From Paludibacteraceae bacterium (GTDB lineage: Bacteria; Bacteroidota; Bacteroidia; Bacteroidales; Paludibacteraceae), in contig JAFZLC010000023.1 in assembly GCA_017551675.1 (NCBI GenBank), positions 59,738 to 123,737 of the forward strand: DNA of 64,000 nt, read 5' to 3'. Position numbers and translations under genes: made by a program. The notes under the pieces were generated by a model. That model had not been told where the DNA came from, searched no databases, and worked only from the letters and a program-made list of their open reading frames with translations. Shown piece by piece: positions 38,159 through 46,317 of the stretch. Numbering within the stretch: the first letter of the stretch is position 1; each line of letters starts with the position of its first letter.

Positions 38159-38477
38159 CTTTCTATTTTACTTATATTTATGTAATTAACTTTCTTTTCT
38201 CGCTTTTTCCCAACAGAGAAATACACTCTTTTGAAAAACGGTGCAAAATTACAATTTATAATCGAATTATAAAATAGAGGCCACCATCATTTTACATAAT
38301 TATTCACAAAAATGTGTAAATATTCAATAAAAATTCAAAATGAGAGGCGGGGTGATTTGTCAATCACTTGAAAAAACACCTGTTTGTTTTCATTAAATTT
38401 TATCATATATTTGTATTGTGTTAGTTGATGGGGAAAAATCAGATGAGAAAGGAGGACTAACAATTAATTTTCAATGA
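38159..38477. other. intergenic region with promoter for the lipoprotein array
   Basis: The 319 bases contain no gene. Bases 38352-38367 form a GTGATT/AATCAC hairpin, and 38383-38413 a plus-strand promoter. The transcript start region holds a GTTAGT/ACTAAC inverted repeat (about 38420-38460) and an AAGGAGG ribosome-binding-like site (38448-38454) that now precedes only stop codons. Confidence 0.6.
38383..38413 (+). promoter_or_regulatory. promoter of the metalloprotease-fragment/lipoprotein array
   Basis: TTTG (38383-38386), a 19-base spacer and TATATTTG (38406-38413) match the Bacteroidota promoter consensus exactly. Confidence 0.7.
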
Positions 38478-38873
38478 TGTCATGAACTTGCTCATTCAAT
38501 GCACTTCAACAATGTAGGCAAAAGCTATTGGAACAAATACATTCTTGGCATCATTCAATGTTATGCCAGAACAGGAGAGACATACGGAAACAACAAACCA
38601 AGTGATTCAGATTATAACGGGCATATCGGTGTGGGTGAGACATGGGGATATGCTATGGGATTTTACATGGCGAATAAAAAACTGGGTAAGAATAAATTTA
38701 CCACAGAAAAGTATTGGTTTAAGCCAGAAGAAACAAAAAAACTATTTGATGACAAGTTAATAACCCCTTTGCAATTTTTGGATTGTATGAATAGTCAAAC
38801 AATAGATATGGATATTTTAAAAGAACACTTATTTCTAAAAAACAATAAAATTTCTAAAAAGCTATACGAATGA
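38478..38873 (+). pseudogene. decapitated zinc metalloprotease fragment (copy A1)
   Basis: Read from the codon after a TGA at 38475, the frame begins CHELAHSMHFNNVGKSYWNK, a zincin HExxH site, and continues through IGVGETWGYAMGFYMANKK to KKLYE. The usable ATG (38499) lies after HELAH, so any product of 124 residues would lack the zinc site. The other frame just upstream reads QLIFNDV, which would fit the strand before HExxH, so a frameshift plus a large 5' deletion is likely. The stop overlaps the next gene's ATG (ATGA). A shorter relative recurs at 39292-39570. The parent is probably a surface zinc protease; I cannot name its family. Confidence 0.7.
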
Positions 38874-39295
38874 AACATTTAAGAATTTTCATAAGTTTAT
38901 TTTTTCTAATGTCGTTTCTTTCATCGTGCCCATTTATGGAATCATTAGAAGAGGCCTATTTTTGCCTTTGTATAAATAACAACACATCTCAGACGCTGAG
39001 CATTGAGATTATTGTTAACAACTGGAATGTTGCTAAAGATAACATTGCGATGTCATCAATTTCAGAATTTCAAGGATTTGGATATAAGGAATTCCCAGAA
39101 TCATTGTATGATATTTTAATTTCAGATCTAAAAGGCAAGCACATCATTGTCACCTCCCTATCTGGCGACACCCTCGCCAATTGGAATGACTCTTCCGCCG
39201 TCTTCAATCAACAATATTGGTTGATCGAGCATCAAGAGAACGGTGACGTTCACTGCACATTGCAACTGACGGATGAGGTGTTGCTACTAAAGTGA
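38870..39295 (+). CDS. small lipoprotein, copy B1
   Basis: The 141-residue protein has a lipoprotein signal (hydrophobic stretch ending FLSSC, cysteine about 21) and then an acidic start. The middle is diverged from copy B2, but the last 53 residues (KHIIVTSLSGDTLANWNDSS onward) are almost identical to B2 in protein and DNA. The 3' part is also more GC-rich than the 5' part. It is coupled by ATGA to the preceding metalloprotease fragment. I recognise no domain; a chaperone, inhibitor or immunity role for the protease partner is only a guess from context. Confidence 0.7.
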   Translation: MKHLRIFISLFFLMSFLSSCPFMESLEEAYFCLCINNNTSQTLSIEIIVNNWNVAKDNIAMSSISEFQGFGYKEFPESLYDILISDLKGKHIIVTSLSGDTLANWNDSSAVFNQQYWLIEHQENGDVHCTLQLTDEVLLLK

Positions 39296-39570
39296 TTCTG
39301 GGTGACTCTGATTTTTCAGAATATATCGGTGTTGGTGAGACATGGGGATATGCTATGGGGTATTATATGGCTAATAAAAAAATGGGGAAAAGAGAAGATC
39401 CTGGAAACAAATGGTTTAAACCATATGAAACCAAAAAGCTATTTGATGAAAAAAAAGTTACTCCATTGCAATTTTTGGATTGCATGGATAATCAAGCTAT
39501 AAATCTTGACATATTGACAGAACACCTATTAAACAAGAATACTAACATCTCTAAAACATTATACAAATGA
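39292..39570 (+). pseudogene. shorter metalloprotease fragment (copy A2)
   Basis: The frame encodes SEYIGVGETWGYAMGYYMANKKMG and then a tail closely related to copy A1 (KLFDEKKVTPLQFLDCMDNQAINLDILTEHL). It lacks everything before that, including the HExxH site. Its only start is a GTG overlapping the B1 stop. The junction with B1 falls on AAGTGATTC, a nonamer present both at the B1 stop and inside A1, so it looks like a recombination product. Its stop overlaps the B2 start (ATGA), as in copy 1. Confidence 0.7.
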
Positions 39571-39998
39571 CAAATAAAAAATTTTTAAGTTTATCTTTTT
39601 TGGCACTATTTCTTTCTTCATGTCCGATAATGGAACCTGACGATGACCATTTCATCATCCTTGTTAAAAACTTAACACCACAAATTTTATGTATTGAGAC
39701 CGAATTTAATATTAAGGGGCATACGTATATCGAAAATTTTAAAGATAGTGTAAATGCAAATACGACATGTGAACTATATGGTATTGGCCATGATATTTCA
39801 GAGAACTCATTTATTATTTTAGTCTCGGATTTCACTAACAAGCACATCATTGTCACCTCCCTATCTGGCGACACCCTCGCCAATTGGAATGACTCTTCCG
39901 CCGTCTTCAATCAACAATATTGGTTGATCGAGCATCAAGAGAACGGAGACGTTCACTGCACATTGCAATTGACGGATGAGGTGTTGCAACTAAAGTGA
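39567..39998 (+). CDS. small lipoprotein, copy B2
   Basis: The 143-residue protein has the lipobox FLSSC (about 19) followed by PIMEPDDDH, an acidic start typical of surface lipoproteins. The central part (residues about 25-90) is only weakly like B1, whereas the last 53 residues are nearly identical, down to about 155 of 158 bases. It is coupled to fragment A2. The conserved tail with a variable front suggests exchange or gene conversion at the 3' end. No known domain is visible. Confidence 0.7.
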   Translation: MTNKKFLSLSFLALFLSSCPIMEPDDDHFIILVKNLTPQILCIETEFNIKGHTYIENFKDSVNANTTCELYGIGHDISENSFIILVSDFTNKHIIVTSLSGDTLANWNDSSAVFNQQYWLIEHQENGDVHCTLQLTDEVLQLK

Positions 39999-40031
39999 TT
40001 AAATTTAAACAGATTCTAAAGACACATCACT

Positions 40032-40289
40032 ATGCTATACGTAATCGGATTTGCAAACCTCCTGCTTGGCATAATTACCTTTGTCTATTTATTTGCTGGA
40101 ACAGAACGTGTGACCAGCTTCCTCTATTTGTCCATGCTGAGTTCTATTGTTTTAAACATCTTGTTATTTGTCCTAATTCGGAAAGAAGGGGAAAAGAATT
40201 CTTTTTATAAAAAATTCTTTTCTATACTCCTCTTGTTGCTTGGCGATTTCGAGTTATGGTTTCCAATTTTCACATCACCGTGCATTTAG
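40032..40289 (+). CDS. small membrane protein
   Basis: The 85-residue frame encodes three hydrophobic segments (about 3-23, 29-48 and 60-78) separated by short charged loops (RKEGEKNSFYKK). It lies 33 bases after lipoprotein B2 on the same strand and could end that array. No family is recognised. It may be a real small membrane protein or a chance frame in AT-rich DNA; membrane topology and position slightly favour a gene. Confidence 0.45.
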   Translation: MLYVIGFANLLLGIITFVYLFAGTERVTSFLYLSMLSSIVLNILLFVLIRKEGEKNSFYKKFFSILLLLLGDFELWFPIFTSPCI

Positions 40290-40295
40290 GGTATA

Positions 40296-40325
40296 TTTGC
40301 AATATCAATATTTTTTCTACCTTTG
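40296..40325 (+). promoter_or_regulatory. promoter of the GPH symporter gene
   Basis: TTTG (40296-40299), an 18-base spacer and TACCTTTG (40318-40325) fit the Bacteroidota consensus. A second -7-like box TATATTTG overlaps at 40292-40299. Between it and the ATG lies CTAAATTAATTAAA twice (40333 and 40362). Confidence 0.6.
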
Positions 40326-40381
40326 TGATGTCCTAAATTAATTAAAAAGAAAGACACAGTACTAAATTAATTAAAGTAAAG

Positions 40382-41989
40382 ATGGCTGAGAAAGTATCTC
40401 TAAAAGAGAAAATTGCGTACGCTTTGGGCGACGCATCTGCAAACATTGCATGGAGGGGTGTCTCTTCATTCCTGATTATTTTCTACACAGATGTATTTGG
40501 TTTAGCTCCTGGAATTGTTGCCACATTGATGTTGGTGGCAAGAACCAGCGATGGTGTTTCGGATGTTCTAATGGGCGTCGTCGGAGACCGAACAAAATCT
40601 AACGCTGGTAAATTTCGTCCTTGGATCTTATGGACAGCTATTCCGCTGGGTGTCATTCTCTCCCTACTCTACATCTGTCCGGAGAGTTGGTCCACAAACA
40701 TGAAGATTGTCTACGCATACGTGACCTATATCTTATTCACCCTGATTTACACGGCCAACAACATTCCGTATGGTGCCTTGATGGCTGTCATGACAGGCGA
40801 TGATCGTGAGCGTACCAGCATCGGTTCCTTCCGTATGGTGGGTGCTTTCGCTGGTGGTATGCTTGTGCAAGGCTCCCTTCTATTCTTGGTGGCATATTTC
40901 GGTAATGTGAACCCAACCATCGATGTTCAGCAATTGGAGTCGGACAAATATCAAATCGCAGTTTCAGCACCAAGTGATGTGCAAAACGCCCGTATTCAGA
41001 CAGAAAACGGAATCGCTCAATTCTTAATGGTGGGGAACGAAAAAGACTCCCTTACTGTCGGAAAAAGCTTCTCCATACAGGCTGGTGTCCCTACCGTTTT
41101 CCAGGTAGAGGGTGAAGAAAACATCACAGCTGATAGTTTCACTATCATCAATCAACGTCAAGGATATAGCAAAGCTATCTCAACACTTTCCATTGTGCTG
41201 ATTCTTTGTCTTTTCATCACTTTCTATTTCACAAAAGAACGTGTTACTCCTCCTGCTTCTCAAAAGACAAACCTCGCCAATGATCTCTCCGACTTAGTTC
41301 AAAACAAGCCCTGGGTCATTCTTTTGGTGGTAGGCCTTATCTTCAACATCTACAACAACATGAAGCAAGGCATCACCGTCATCTACTTCACCCACTACAT
41401 TCACAATCAGTTGATGGCGGGTGGATACATGACTGTCTTGATGCTCGCCTCTATCGTAGGAGCAGCTGCCACAACACCTTTAAGTAAAATGTTTGGCAAG
41501 AAGAATTTGTTTATTGGTGCACTCGGCATCACGGCTATCATCAACTCGCTTCTTCATTTCTGCGGTGCACAAGACACCGTGGCCATTTTCTGTATCGGTG
41601 CACTTTCCGAGTGCGCCGCTGCTATTCTTCCAACCTTGTTCTTTACGATGTTGGGCGATGCGGCAGACTACTCCGAATATGTCAACCACCGACGCGCCAC
41701 AGGCTTGGTTTACTCAGCCGGCTCTTTCGCTACAAAATTTGGTGGTGGTATCGCAGGCGCCATCATCGGATATGTACTAGGTATGTATAACTACAACGGA
41801 CAGGATTCAGTGGCCATCCAAGGTGCCATACCTGGCATCATCAACTTGATGAGTATCATTCCAGCTGCCATCGCTATCATCGGTGCTGCTGTCATGGTAA
41901 TGTATCCTCTGAGTCAAGAGAAAATGGACAATATCACCAATACACTTAATGAGCGCAGAAAACTAGAAGGTTCTAACGCCACAGCCTAA
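40382..41989 (+). CDS. GPH-family (MelB-like) sugar:cation symporter
   Basis: The 535-residue protein has the GPH start YALGDASANIAWRGVSSFLIIFYTDVFGL. The helix 2 signature LVARTSDGVSDVLMGVVGDRT and KFRPWILWTAIPLGV follow, and twelve predicted helices in total. It is about 70-90 residues longer than typical members because of an insert at about 168-265, between helices 5 and 6. The insert would face the periplasm and is polar and strand-rich (VNPTIDVQQLESDKYQI, ITADSFTIINQRQGYSKA). The substrate is probably a glycoside, pentoside or hexuronide. It has its own promoter and a terminator directly after. Confidence 0.9.
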   Translation: MAEKVSLKEKIAYALGDASANIAWRGVSSFLIIFYTDVFGLAPGIVATLMLVARTSDGVSDVLMGVVGDRTKSNAGKFRPWILWTAIPLGVILSLLYICPESWSTNMKIVYAYVTYILFTLIYTANNIPYGALMAVMTGDDRERTSIGSFRMVGAFAGGMLVQGSLLFLVAYFGNVNPTIDVQQLESDKYQIAVSAPSDVQNARIQTENGIAQFLMVGNEKDSLTVGKSFSIQAGVPTVFQVEGEENITADSFTIINQRQGYSKAISTLSIVLILCLFITFYFTKERVTPPASQKTNLANDLSDLVQNKPWVILLVVGLIFNIYNNMKQGITVIYFTHYIHNQLMAGGYMTVLMLASIVGAAATTPLSKMFGKKNLFIGALGITAIINSLLHFCGAQDTVAIFCIGALSECAAAILPTLFFTMLGDAADYSEYVNHRRATGLVYSAGSFATKFGGGIAGAIIGYVLGMYNYNGQDSVAIQGAIPGIINLMSIIPAAIAIIGAAVMVMYPLSQEKMDNITNTLNERRKLEGSNATA

Positions 41990-42006
41990 GTGGATGATTC
42001 TATTAT

Positions 42007-42038
42007 AAGGGCGGACCAACGTCTGCCCTTCTTTTTTT
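42007..42038 (+). terminator. terminator after the GPH symporter
   Basis: AAGGGCGGAC pairs with GTCTGCCCTT (one G-U pair) around CAAC and is followed by CTTTTTTTAT on the plus strand. Confidence 0.88.
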
Positions 42039-42048
42039 ATTTTTTATT

Positions 42049-42960
42049 ATGTACAAACCCATTACACCTCAATTCATAGGAAGGAAGATTCTCTCCCACA
42101 TCGATTTTTTGCCCGTTCTGCAAAAAATCGATTGGAGCTACTTCTTTTATGCATGGCGACTGACGGGCAACTACGAGGGACTCGACACTCTGTGCGACTG
42201 TGAGGCATGCAAGGTGCAATGGCTGATGCGCTTCAGACCGGAAGAGAGAGAGAAGGCAACCGAAGCTTATCAACTACTTAAAGATGCCAAAGAGATCCTT
42301 CGGAAAGGAATCGTTGAAAAGATTTTTGATCTGTCCGCCATTCTTCTTTTTGCAAAGGCGCATAGTCAAGGCGAAGGAATCCTCATTACGGATGAAGAGG
42401 GAAAAGAACTCTATCTCCCCATGCTTCGACAGCAACATCCAGGTGAACGGAATGGTTATTGCCTCTCCATGGCTGATTTCATCTCTCCAAAGGAGGATTA
42501 CATCGGTCTATTTGCCGTTACAGTGCATGGGGGCGATGAATGGGCGGAACGCTTGAAAATCGAGGGCGACGACTATACCTCCCTGCTCATCAAGAGCGTT
42601 GCAGACCGTCTGGCGGAAGCCACTGCCGAATGGTTGCATGAGAAAATCCGAACCGAGTATTGGGGATATGCACAACAGACACAAGCGGAAGGTATTCGTC
42701 CTGCTTTCGGCTACCCTTCACTACCCGACTTATCTCTTATCTTTGAGGCAAACAAACTACTGAAACTCAAAGATATTGGAGTATCCATCTCTGAAAATGG
42801 TGCCATGAAACCCAATGCTTCCATCTGCGGACTTCACATTTCGCATCCTCAGTCTTGCTATTTCATGATTGGCAAGATTGGTACCGACCAGAAAGAAGAC
42901 TACGCAAAGAGAAGAGGCGTAAGTTTAACGGAGTTAGGGAGATGGTTGGTTAATAATTAA
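42049..42960 (+). CDS. stand-alone methionine synthase activation domain
   Basis: The 303-residue protein corresponds to the C-terminal AdoMet-binding reactivation domain of cobalamin-dependent methionine synthase MetH. Diagnostic segments are RPAFGYPSLPD (about 222-232), GISISENGAM-like (here GVSISENGAMKPNASICG), HISHPQSCYFMIGKIGTDQKEDYAKRRG and LGRWL. The front half has VLQKIDWSYFFYAWRL, as in the MetH domain entrance. The domain presents S-adenosylmethionine for reductive methylation of oxidised cobalamin. Here it is a separate gene; the rest of MetH is not in the window. It follows the symporter terminator closely and converges with the ABC-F gene. Confidence 0.9.
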   Translation: MYKPITPQFIGRKILSHIDFLPVLQKIDWSYFFYAWRLTGNYEGLDTLCDCEACKVQWLMRFRPEEREKATEAYQLLKDAKEILRKGIVEKIFDLSAILLFAKAHSQGEGILITDEEGKELYLPMLRQQHPGERNGYCLSMADFISPKEDYIGLFAVTVHGGDEWAERLKIEGDDYTSLLIKSVADRLAEATAEWLHEKIRTEYWGYAQQTQAEGIRPAFGYPSLPDLSLIFEANKLLKLKDIGVSISENGAMKPNASICGLHISHPQSCYFMIGKIGTDQKEDYAKRRGVSLTELGRWLVNN

Positions 42961-42967
42961 TGGGCAA

Positions 42968-44608
42968 TTAACAATCCTTGCGTTCTATCTCACGAAGGTT
43001 CTCCATCTTCTTTTTCTTTAGGAACTCATAGATGCCCTCTAGATGTTCCGTCACCTTTTTATGTCCGAACTCATAGACCTTCGTCACCAAACCATCCAAG
43101 AAGTCACGGTCGTGCGAAACCACAATCAACGTACCATCGAAATCCTTCAAGGCTGATTTCAAGATGTCTTTCGTCTTCATGTCCAAGTGATTCGTCGGCT
43201 CATCCAAGATAAGAAGATTAACAGGTTCAAGCAACAGTTTTATCATAGCCAAACGTGTACGTTCACCACCCGAAAGCACCTTCACCTTCTTTGTCGAGTT
43301 CTCGCCACCAAACATAAACGCACCCAAAAGGTCCTTGATCTTATTACGTATCTCTCCCTTTGCCACATCATCAATCGTCTGGAAGACAGTCAATTCCCCA
43401 TCCAACAAAGAGGCTTGATTTTGAGCAAAATAACCAATCATCACATTGTGTCCCAACGACAATTTACCATCATGCTCTATTTCGTTCATGATACACTTCA
43501 CCATGGTGGATTTACCCTCTCCATTCTTACCGACAAAGGCCACCTTTTCGCCACGCGCAATAGTAAACGACGCATCTTTGAATACCAGATGATCCCCGTA
43601 GGATTTTCCCACACGGTCTGCAATCACAGGGAAGCTACCCGAACGAGGTGATGGAGGAAACTTCAATCGAAGAGCCGAGGTATCCTCTTCGTCCACCTCC
43701 AAGATCTCCAGTTTCTCCAACATCTTCACACGCGACTGCACCTGTAATGTTTTGGAGTAAGTACCCTTAAAACGCTCGATGAATTCCTTGGTTTCTGCAA
43801 TCATCTTCTGTTGCTCATCGTATGCTTTCTGCTGTTGTTCTCTACGTTCTTTACGCAGTTCCAGATAGTGAGAATAATTCACTTTATAATCATATATTCT
43901 ACCCATGGTCACCTCTATGGTGCGAGTAGTGATATTGTCGACGAAAGCACGGTCGTGAGAGATCACAATCACTGCCTTCGCACTCTCAATCAAGAAATCC
44001 TCCAGCCACTGAATTGACTCGATATCCAAGTGATTGGTAGGCTCATCCAACAAGATAACATCAGGTTTACGCAACAGGATCTTGGCCAATTCTATTCTCA
44101 TGCGCCATCCCCCACTAAACTCTTTCGTAGGTTTGTTAAAATCCTCACGCACAAAGCCTAATCCTAACAGTGTCTTTTCGACATCAGCCTCATAGTTAAT
44201 CTCTTCGATTGAATAATATTTCTCACTTAAAGTGGAAACTTGTTCAATCAGATTCATATAGTCATCACTCTCATAATCAGTTCGTTCAGACAACTCTTTA
44301 TTCAACCTCTCAATCTCCTTCTCCATCTCGAACAATTCCGAGAAAGCCAAAGAAGCCTCTTCAAACACAGTGCGATGATCTTCCGTCATCAAATGCTGTG
44401 GAAGATATGCCACCACCGTACCCTTCGGAACGGTTACCGCTCCTCTGGTAGGATTTTGTATACCTGCTAGGATTTTTAATAGCGTTGATTTACCCGCACC
44501 ATTTTTACCCATGAGGGCAATGCGATCACTTTCGTTTACCTGAAACGATATATTTTCAAAGAGAGTCGTGCCTCCGAACTCAACAGTCAACCCGTCAACT
44601 GATATCAT
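42968..44608 (-). CDS. ABC-F family ATPase
   Basis: The 546-residue soluble protein has two ABC domains and no membrane segments. The first has Walker A GKNGAGKST (34-42), signature SGGWRMRIELA and Walker B VILLDEPTNHLD. A charged helical linker (about 235-290; RKERREQQQKAYDEQQKMIAETKEF) follows. The second has GKNGEGKST, LSGGERTRLAM and LLILDEPTNHLD. ABC-F proteins act on ribosomes, including some that confer antibiotic tolerance. This one resembles housekeeping translation factors such as YbiT, but I cannot fix the subgroup. It is single and convergent with the MetH-domain gene. Confidence 0.92.
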   Translation of the reverse strand: MISVDGLTVEFGGTTLFENISFQVNESDRIALMGKNGAGKSTLLKILAGIQNPTRGAVTVPKGTVVAYLPQHLMTEDHRTVFEEASLAFSELFEMEKEIERLNKELSERTDYESDDYMNLIEQVSTLSEKYYSIEEINYEADVEKTLLGLGFVREDFNKPTKEFSGGWRMRIELAKILLRKPDVILLDEPTNHLDIESIQWLEDFLIESAKAVIVISHDRAFVDNITTRTIEVTMGRIYDYKVNYSHYLELRKERREQQQKAYDEQQKMIAETKEFIERFKGTYSKTLQVQSRVKMLEKLEILEVDEEDTSALRLKFPPSPRSGSFPVIADRVGKSYGDHLVFKDASFTIARGEKVAFVGKNGEGKSTMVKCIMNEIEHDGKLSLGHNVMIGYFAQNQASLLDGELTVFQTIDDVAKGEIRNKIKDLLGAFMFGGENSTKKVKVLSGGERTRLAMIKLLLEPVNLLILDEPTNHLDMKTKDILKSALKDFDGTLIVVSHDRDFLDGLVTKVYEFGHKKVTEHLEGIYEFLKKKKMENLREIERKDC

Positions 44609-44664
44609 ACAATTTTTTTCTGCAAAAATACGCTATTTTTTTCAAACTTTCTAGATTCTTCTTT

Positions 44665-45456
44665 TTACCAATATTCAATCTGGCAACTGAATCGTTCGAT
44701 ACGGTCGAGGTAGAAGCGTGTCCGTTTAGTCATATTGCCCACTTCGTCGAAGACAACCTGGTCGAAGCCTCTGTTTTTTCCCAATACAAAGAAATGAGGA
44801 TCGTCAAAATCATCTATCAGGCTCACTCTTTTCTCTTTTGTTTTAAGGATTAGTTTATCGTTGGAATCATATTCTAAGACCTCAGCAAACTCATTTTTCC
44901 CATATTGATAGACCTTTCTGTTTCGCACCTTACCTGCATCGTCGTAGGTGACGACTTCGCATCTGATTTTCGCACCCATTTTGTCGTAGAGGGATGTACG
45001 ACGGAAGGTCATCTGCCGAGTGCCACACCAGTCATAATCCTGATATTCAGAATAGGTTAGTTTTCCATCAACAGTATAACGACAGATCATTCGTTGTTTG
45101 ACAGCATGATCCACCGCATAGCGACAACACTCCACCACATGTCCATTTTCATCATATTTAAAAGAGCAATAAGCACCTTTTGTCGTATCTTCGGTACTAT
45201 AGACCTTTAGCATGTTACCAATGGTATCAAAGTTGATTTTGCAAACGAAGAAATGTTCGGAAGAGGCCAATGAGTCTTTGTACTCAGTCTCGGTGACGAG
45301 CGTATAATATTTCACCTTTCCATTCAGTCCAAGCGACTGAGTGTTAGGCACATTCATACTCTCTAGCACCTGTTGAGCATCCGACTTGTCACTCTGAGCG
45401 CTCACCTGAGCGACAGAGAATAACAGCATTAACAAAATGCAAAAAAATTGTCTCAT
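44665..45456 (-). CDS. secreted protein with YD-like repeats
   Basis: The 263-residue protein has a signal peptide (1-20, ending VSA-Q). The mature part is a series of short beta segments of RHS/YD style: FKYDENGHVVECCRYA, CRYTVDGKLTYSEYQDYD, VTYDDAGKVRNRKVYQYG, LEYDSNDKLILKTK and VFDEVGNMTKRTRFYL. Such repeats make small beta-sheet structures in envelope proteins. No function is assigned. It follows the Lrp gene on the same strand, with inverted-repeat element E4 in the 48-base gap. Confidence 0.75.
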   Translation of the reverse strand: MRQFFCILLMLLFSVAQVSAQSDKSDAQQVLESMNVPNTQSLGLNGKVKYYTLVTETEYKDSLASSEHFFVCKINFDTIGNMLKVYSTEDTTKGAYCSFKYDENGHVVECCRYAVDHAVKQRMICRYTVDGKLTYSEYQDYDWCGTRQMTFRRTSLYDKMGAKIRCEVVTYDDAGKVRNRKVYQYGKNEFAEVLEYDSNDKLILKTKEKRVSLIDDFDDPHFFVLGKNRGFDQVVFDEVGNMTKRTRFYLDRIERFSCQIEYW

Positions 45457-45472
45457 CCTAAATCATTTTTTT

Positions 45473-45509
45473 AGTGGGTTCTATAAAATTTCAATCTACA
45501 GAACTCATT
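45473..45509. repeat. inverted-repeat element E4 (short form)
   Basis: The arms AGTGGGTTCTAT and CAGAACTCATTT face each other across about 12 bases. It lies 17 bases before the YD-repeat gene start, and the Lrp stop codon (TGA) is embedded in its right arm. Confidence 0.6.
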
Positions 45510-45969
45510 TTATTGGAATACAATTACTATGTTTAGCCTCACCAATAACAAATATGCTTTGTAATCCACCTATGCAATCGATACTACCCAGTTTGTTCAT
45601 CACAAAGTCCTGATAATCTTTCATATCACGAACATAAACTTTCATCATAAAATCATATTCACCCGAAATGTTATAGCACTCCGTCACCTGATCCATTTGG
45701 TTAATGACACTCATAAACTGGTTACCATTCTCGCGTGTATGTTGTTTCAATTTCACACTGCACAACACGATAATACCATAACCCAACTTTTCAGGATCCA
45801 ACACAGCCACATATTTTTTTATGTAACCCTCTTTCTCCAAACGTTTTTGTCGCTCAAACACAGGGGTGGGCGTCAAATTAACCAAAGAGGCCAACTCCTT
45901 CGTTGATAGTTTCGAATTCTGTTGCAACTCTTTTAGAATCTGTTGATCAGTGGTATCCAAATTTGCCAT
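45505..45969 (-). CDS. Lrp/AsnC family transcriptional regulator
   Basis: The 154-residue protein has the Lrp winged helix (LDTTDQQILKELQQNSKLSTKELASLVNLTPTPVFERQKRLEKEGYIKKYVAVLDPEKLG, residues 4-63; shown only to mark extent). The RAM ligand-binding domain follows (YNISGEYDFMMKVYVRDMKDYQDFVMNKLGSI). Such proteins sense amino acids and regulate their metabolism or global physiology. A -7 box TATTTTTG (46066-46073, minus strand) lies about 97 bases upstream, with inverted-repeat element E5 in the leader. Targets are unknown. Confidence 0.93.
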   Translation of the reverse strand: MANLDTTDQQILKELQQNSKLSTKELASLVNLTPTPVFERQKRLEKEGYIKKYVAVLDPEKLGYGIIVLCSVKLKQHTRENGNQFMSVINQMDQVTECYNISGEYDFMMKVYVRDMKDYQDFVMNKLGSIDCIGGLQSIFVIGEAKHSNCIPIK

Positions 45970-45983
45970 AACTAACCTTTTTT

Positions 45984-46048
45984 AGGTGGGTTCCTATGAA
46001 TTAATCGGGTGGGTTCTATAAATTCATTTCGTGGGAATAGAACTCACC
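45984..46048. repeat. inverted-repeat element E5 upstream of the Lrp gene
   Basis: Two copies of the left arm (AGGTGGGTTCCTAT at 45984 and CGGGTGGGTTCTAT at about 46006) face one right arm AGAACTCACCT (ending 46048). The element fills most of the leader between the Lrp promoter and its ATG. Confidence 0.65.
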
Positions 46049-46279
46049 TTTCGAACTTATTATCGCAAAAATAAGAAAACTATTTTAAACAATTTTAGTT
46101 TTTTGCTCGTTTTTTCTTTTTTTTCATTTTCCATCTTATCCCTTTTGGCGTGGTTATGATGTCTATATCGCCCCAATACCAAAACAACCGAAATCAAATA
46201 GCGAATAGGGTAAAACAGAAAAGAAAATTTTGATATTCTCATTTTTATCTTTTCGTTTCTTTTTCTCAACAAAAAAGCA

Positions 46280-46287
46280 TAACTTTG
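46280..46287 (+). promoter_or_regulatory. -7 box for holB
   Basis: TAACTTTG matches the TAnnTTTG consensus. Because it overlaps a TTG that could open a longer frame, it argues that translation begins at the ATG 46318, downstream of the likely transcription start. Confidence 0.55.
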
Positions 46288-46317
46288 GAGAAAATTTCAT
46301 TTTATGGTGTAAAAGCA

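Noticed and set aside
41990..42048. Cobalamin or SAM riboswitch before the MetH-domain gene
   Set aside because: The gap is only 59 bases and is filled by the symporter terminator; there is no room for a riboswitch.
46285..46317. TTG start for holB
   Set aside because: The TTG overlaps the -7 box; homologous sequence starts at MLFREIYGQD.
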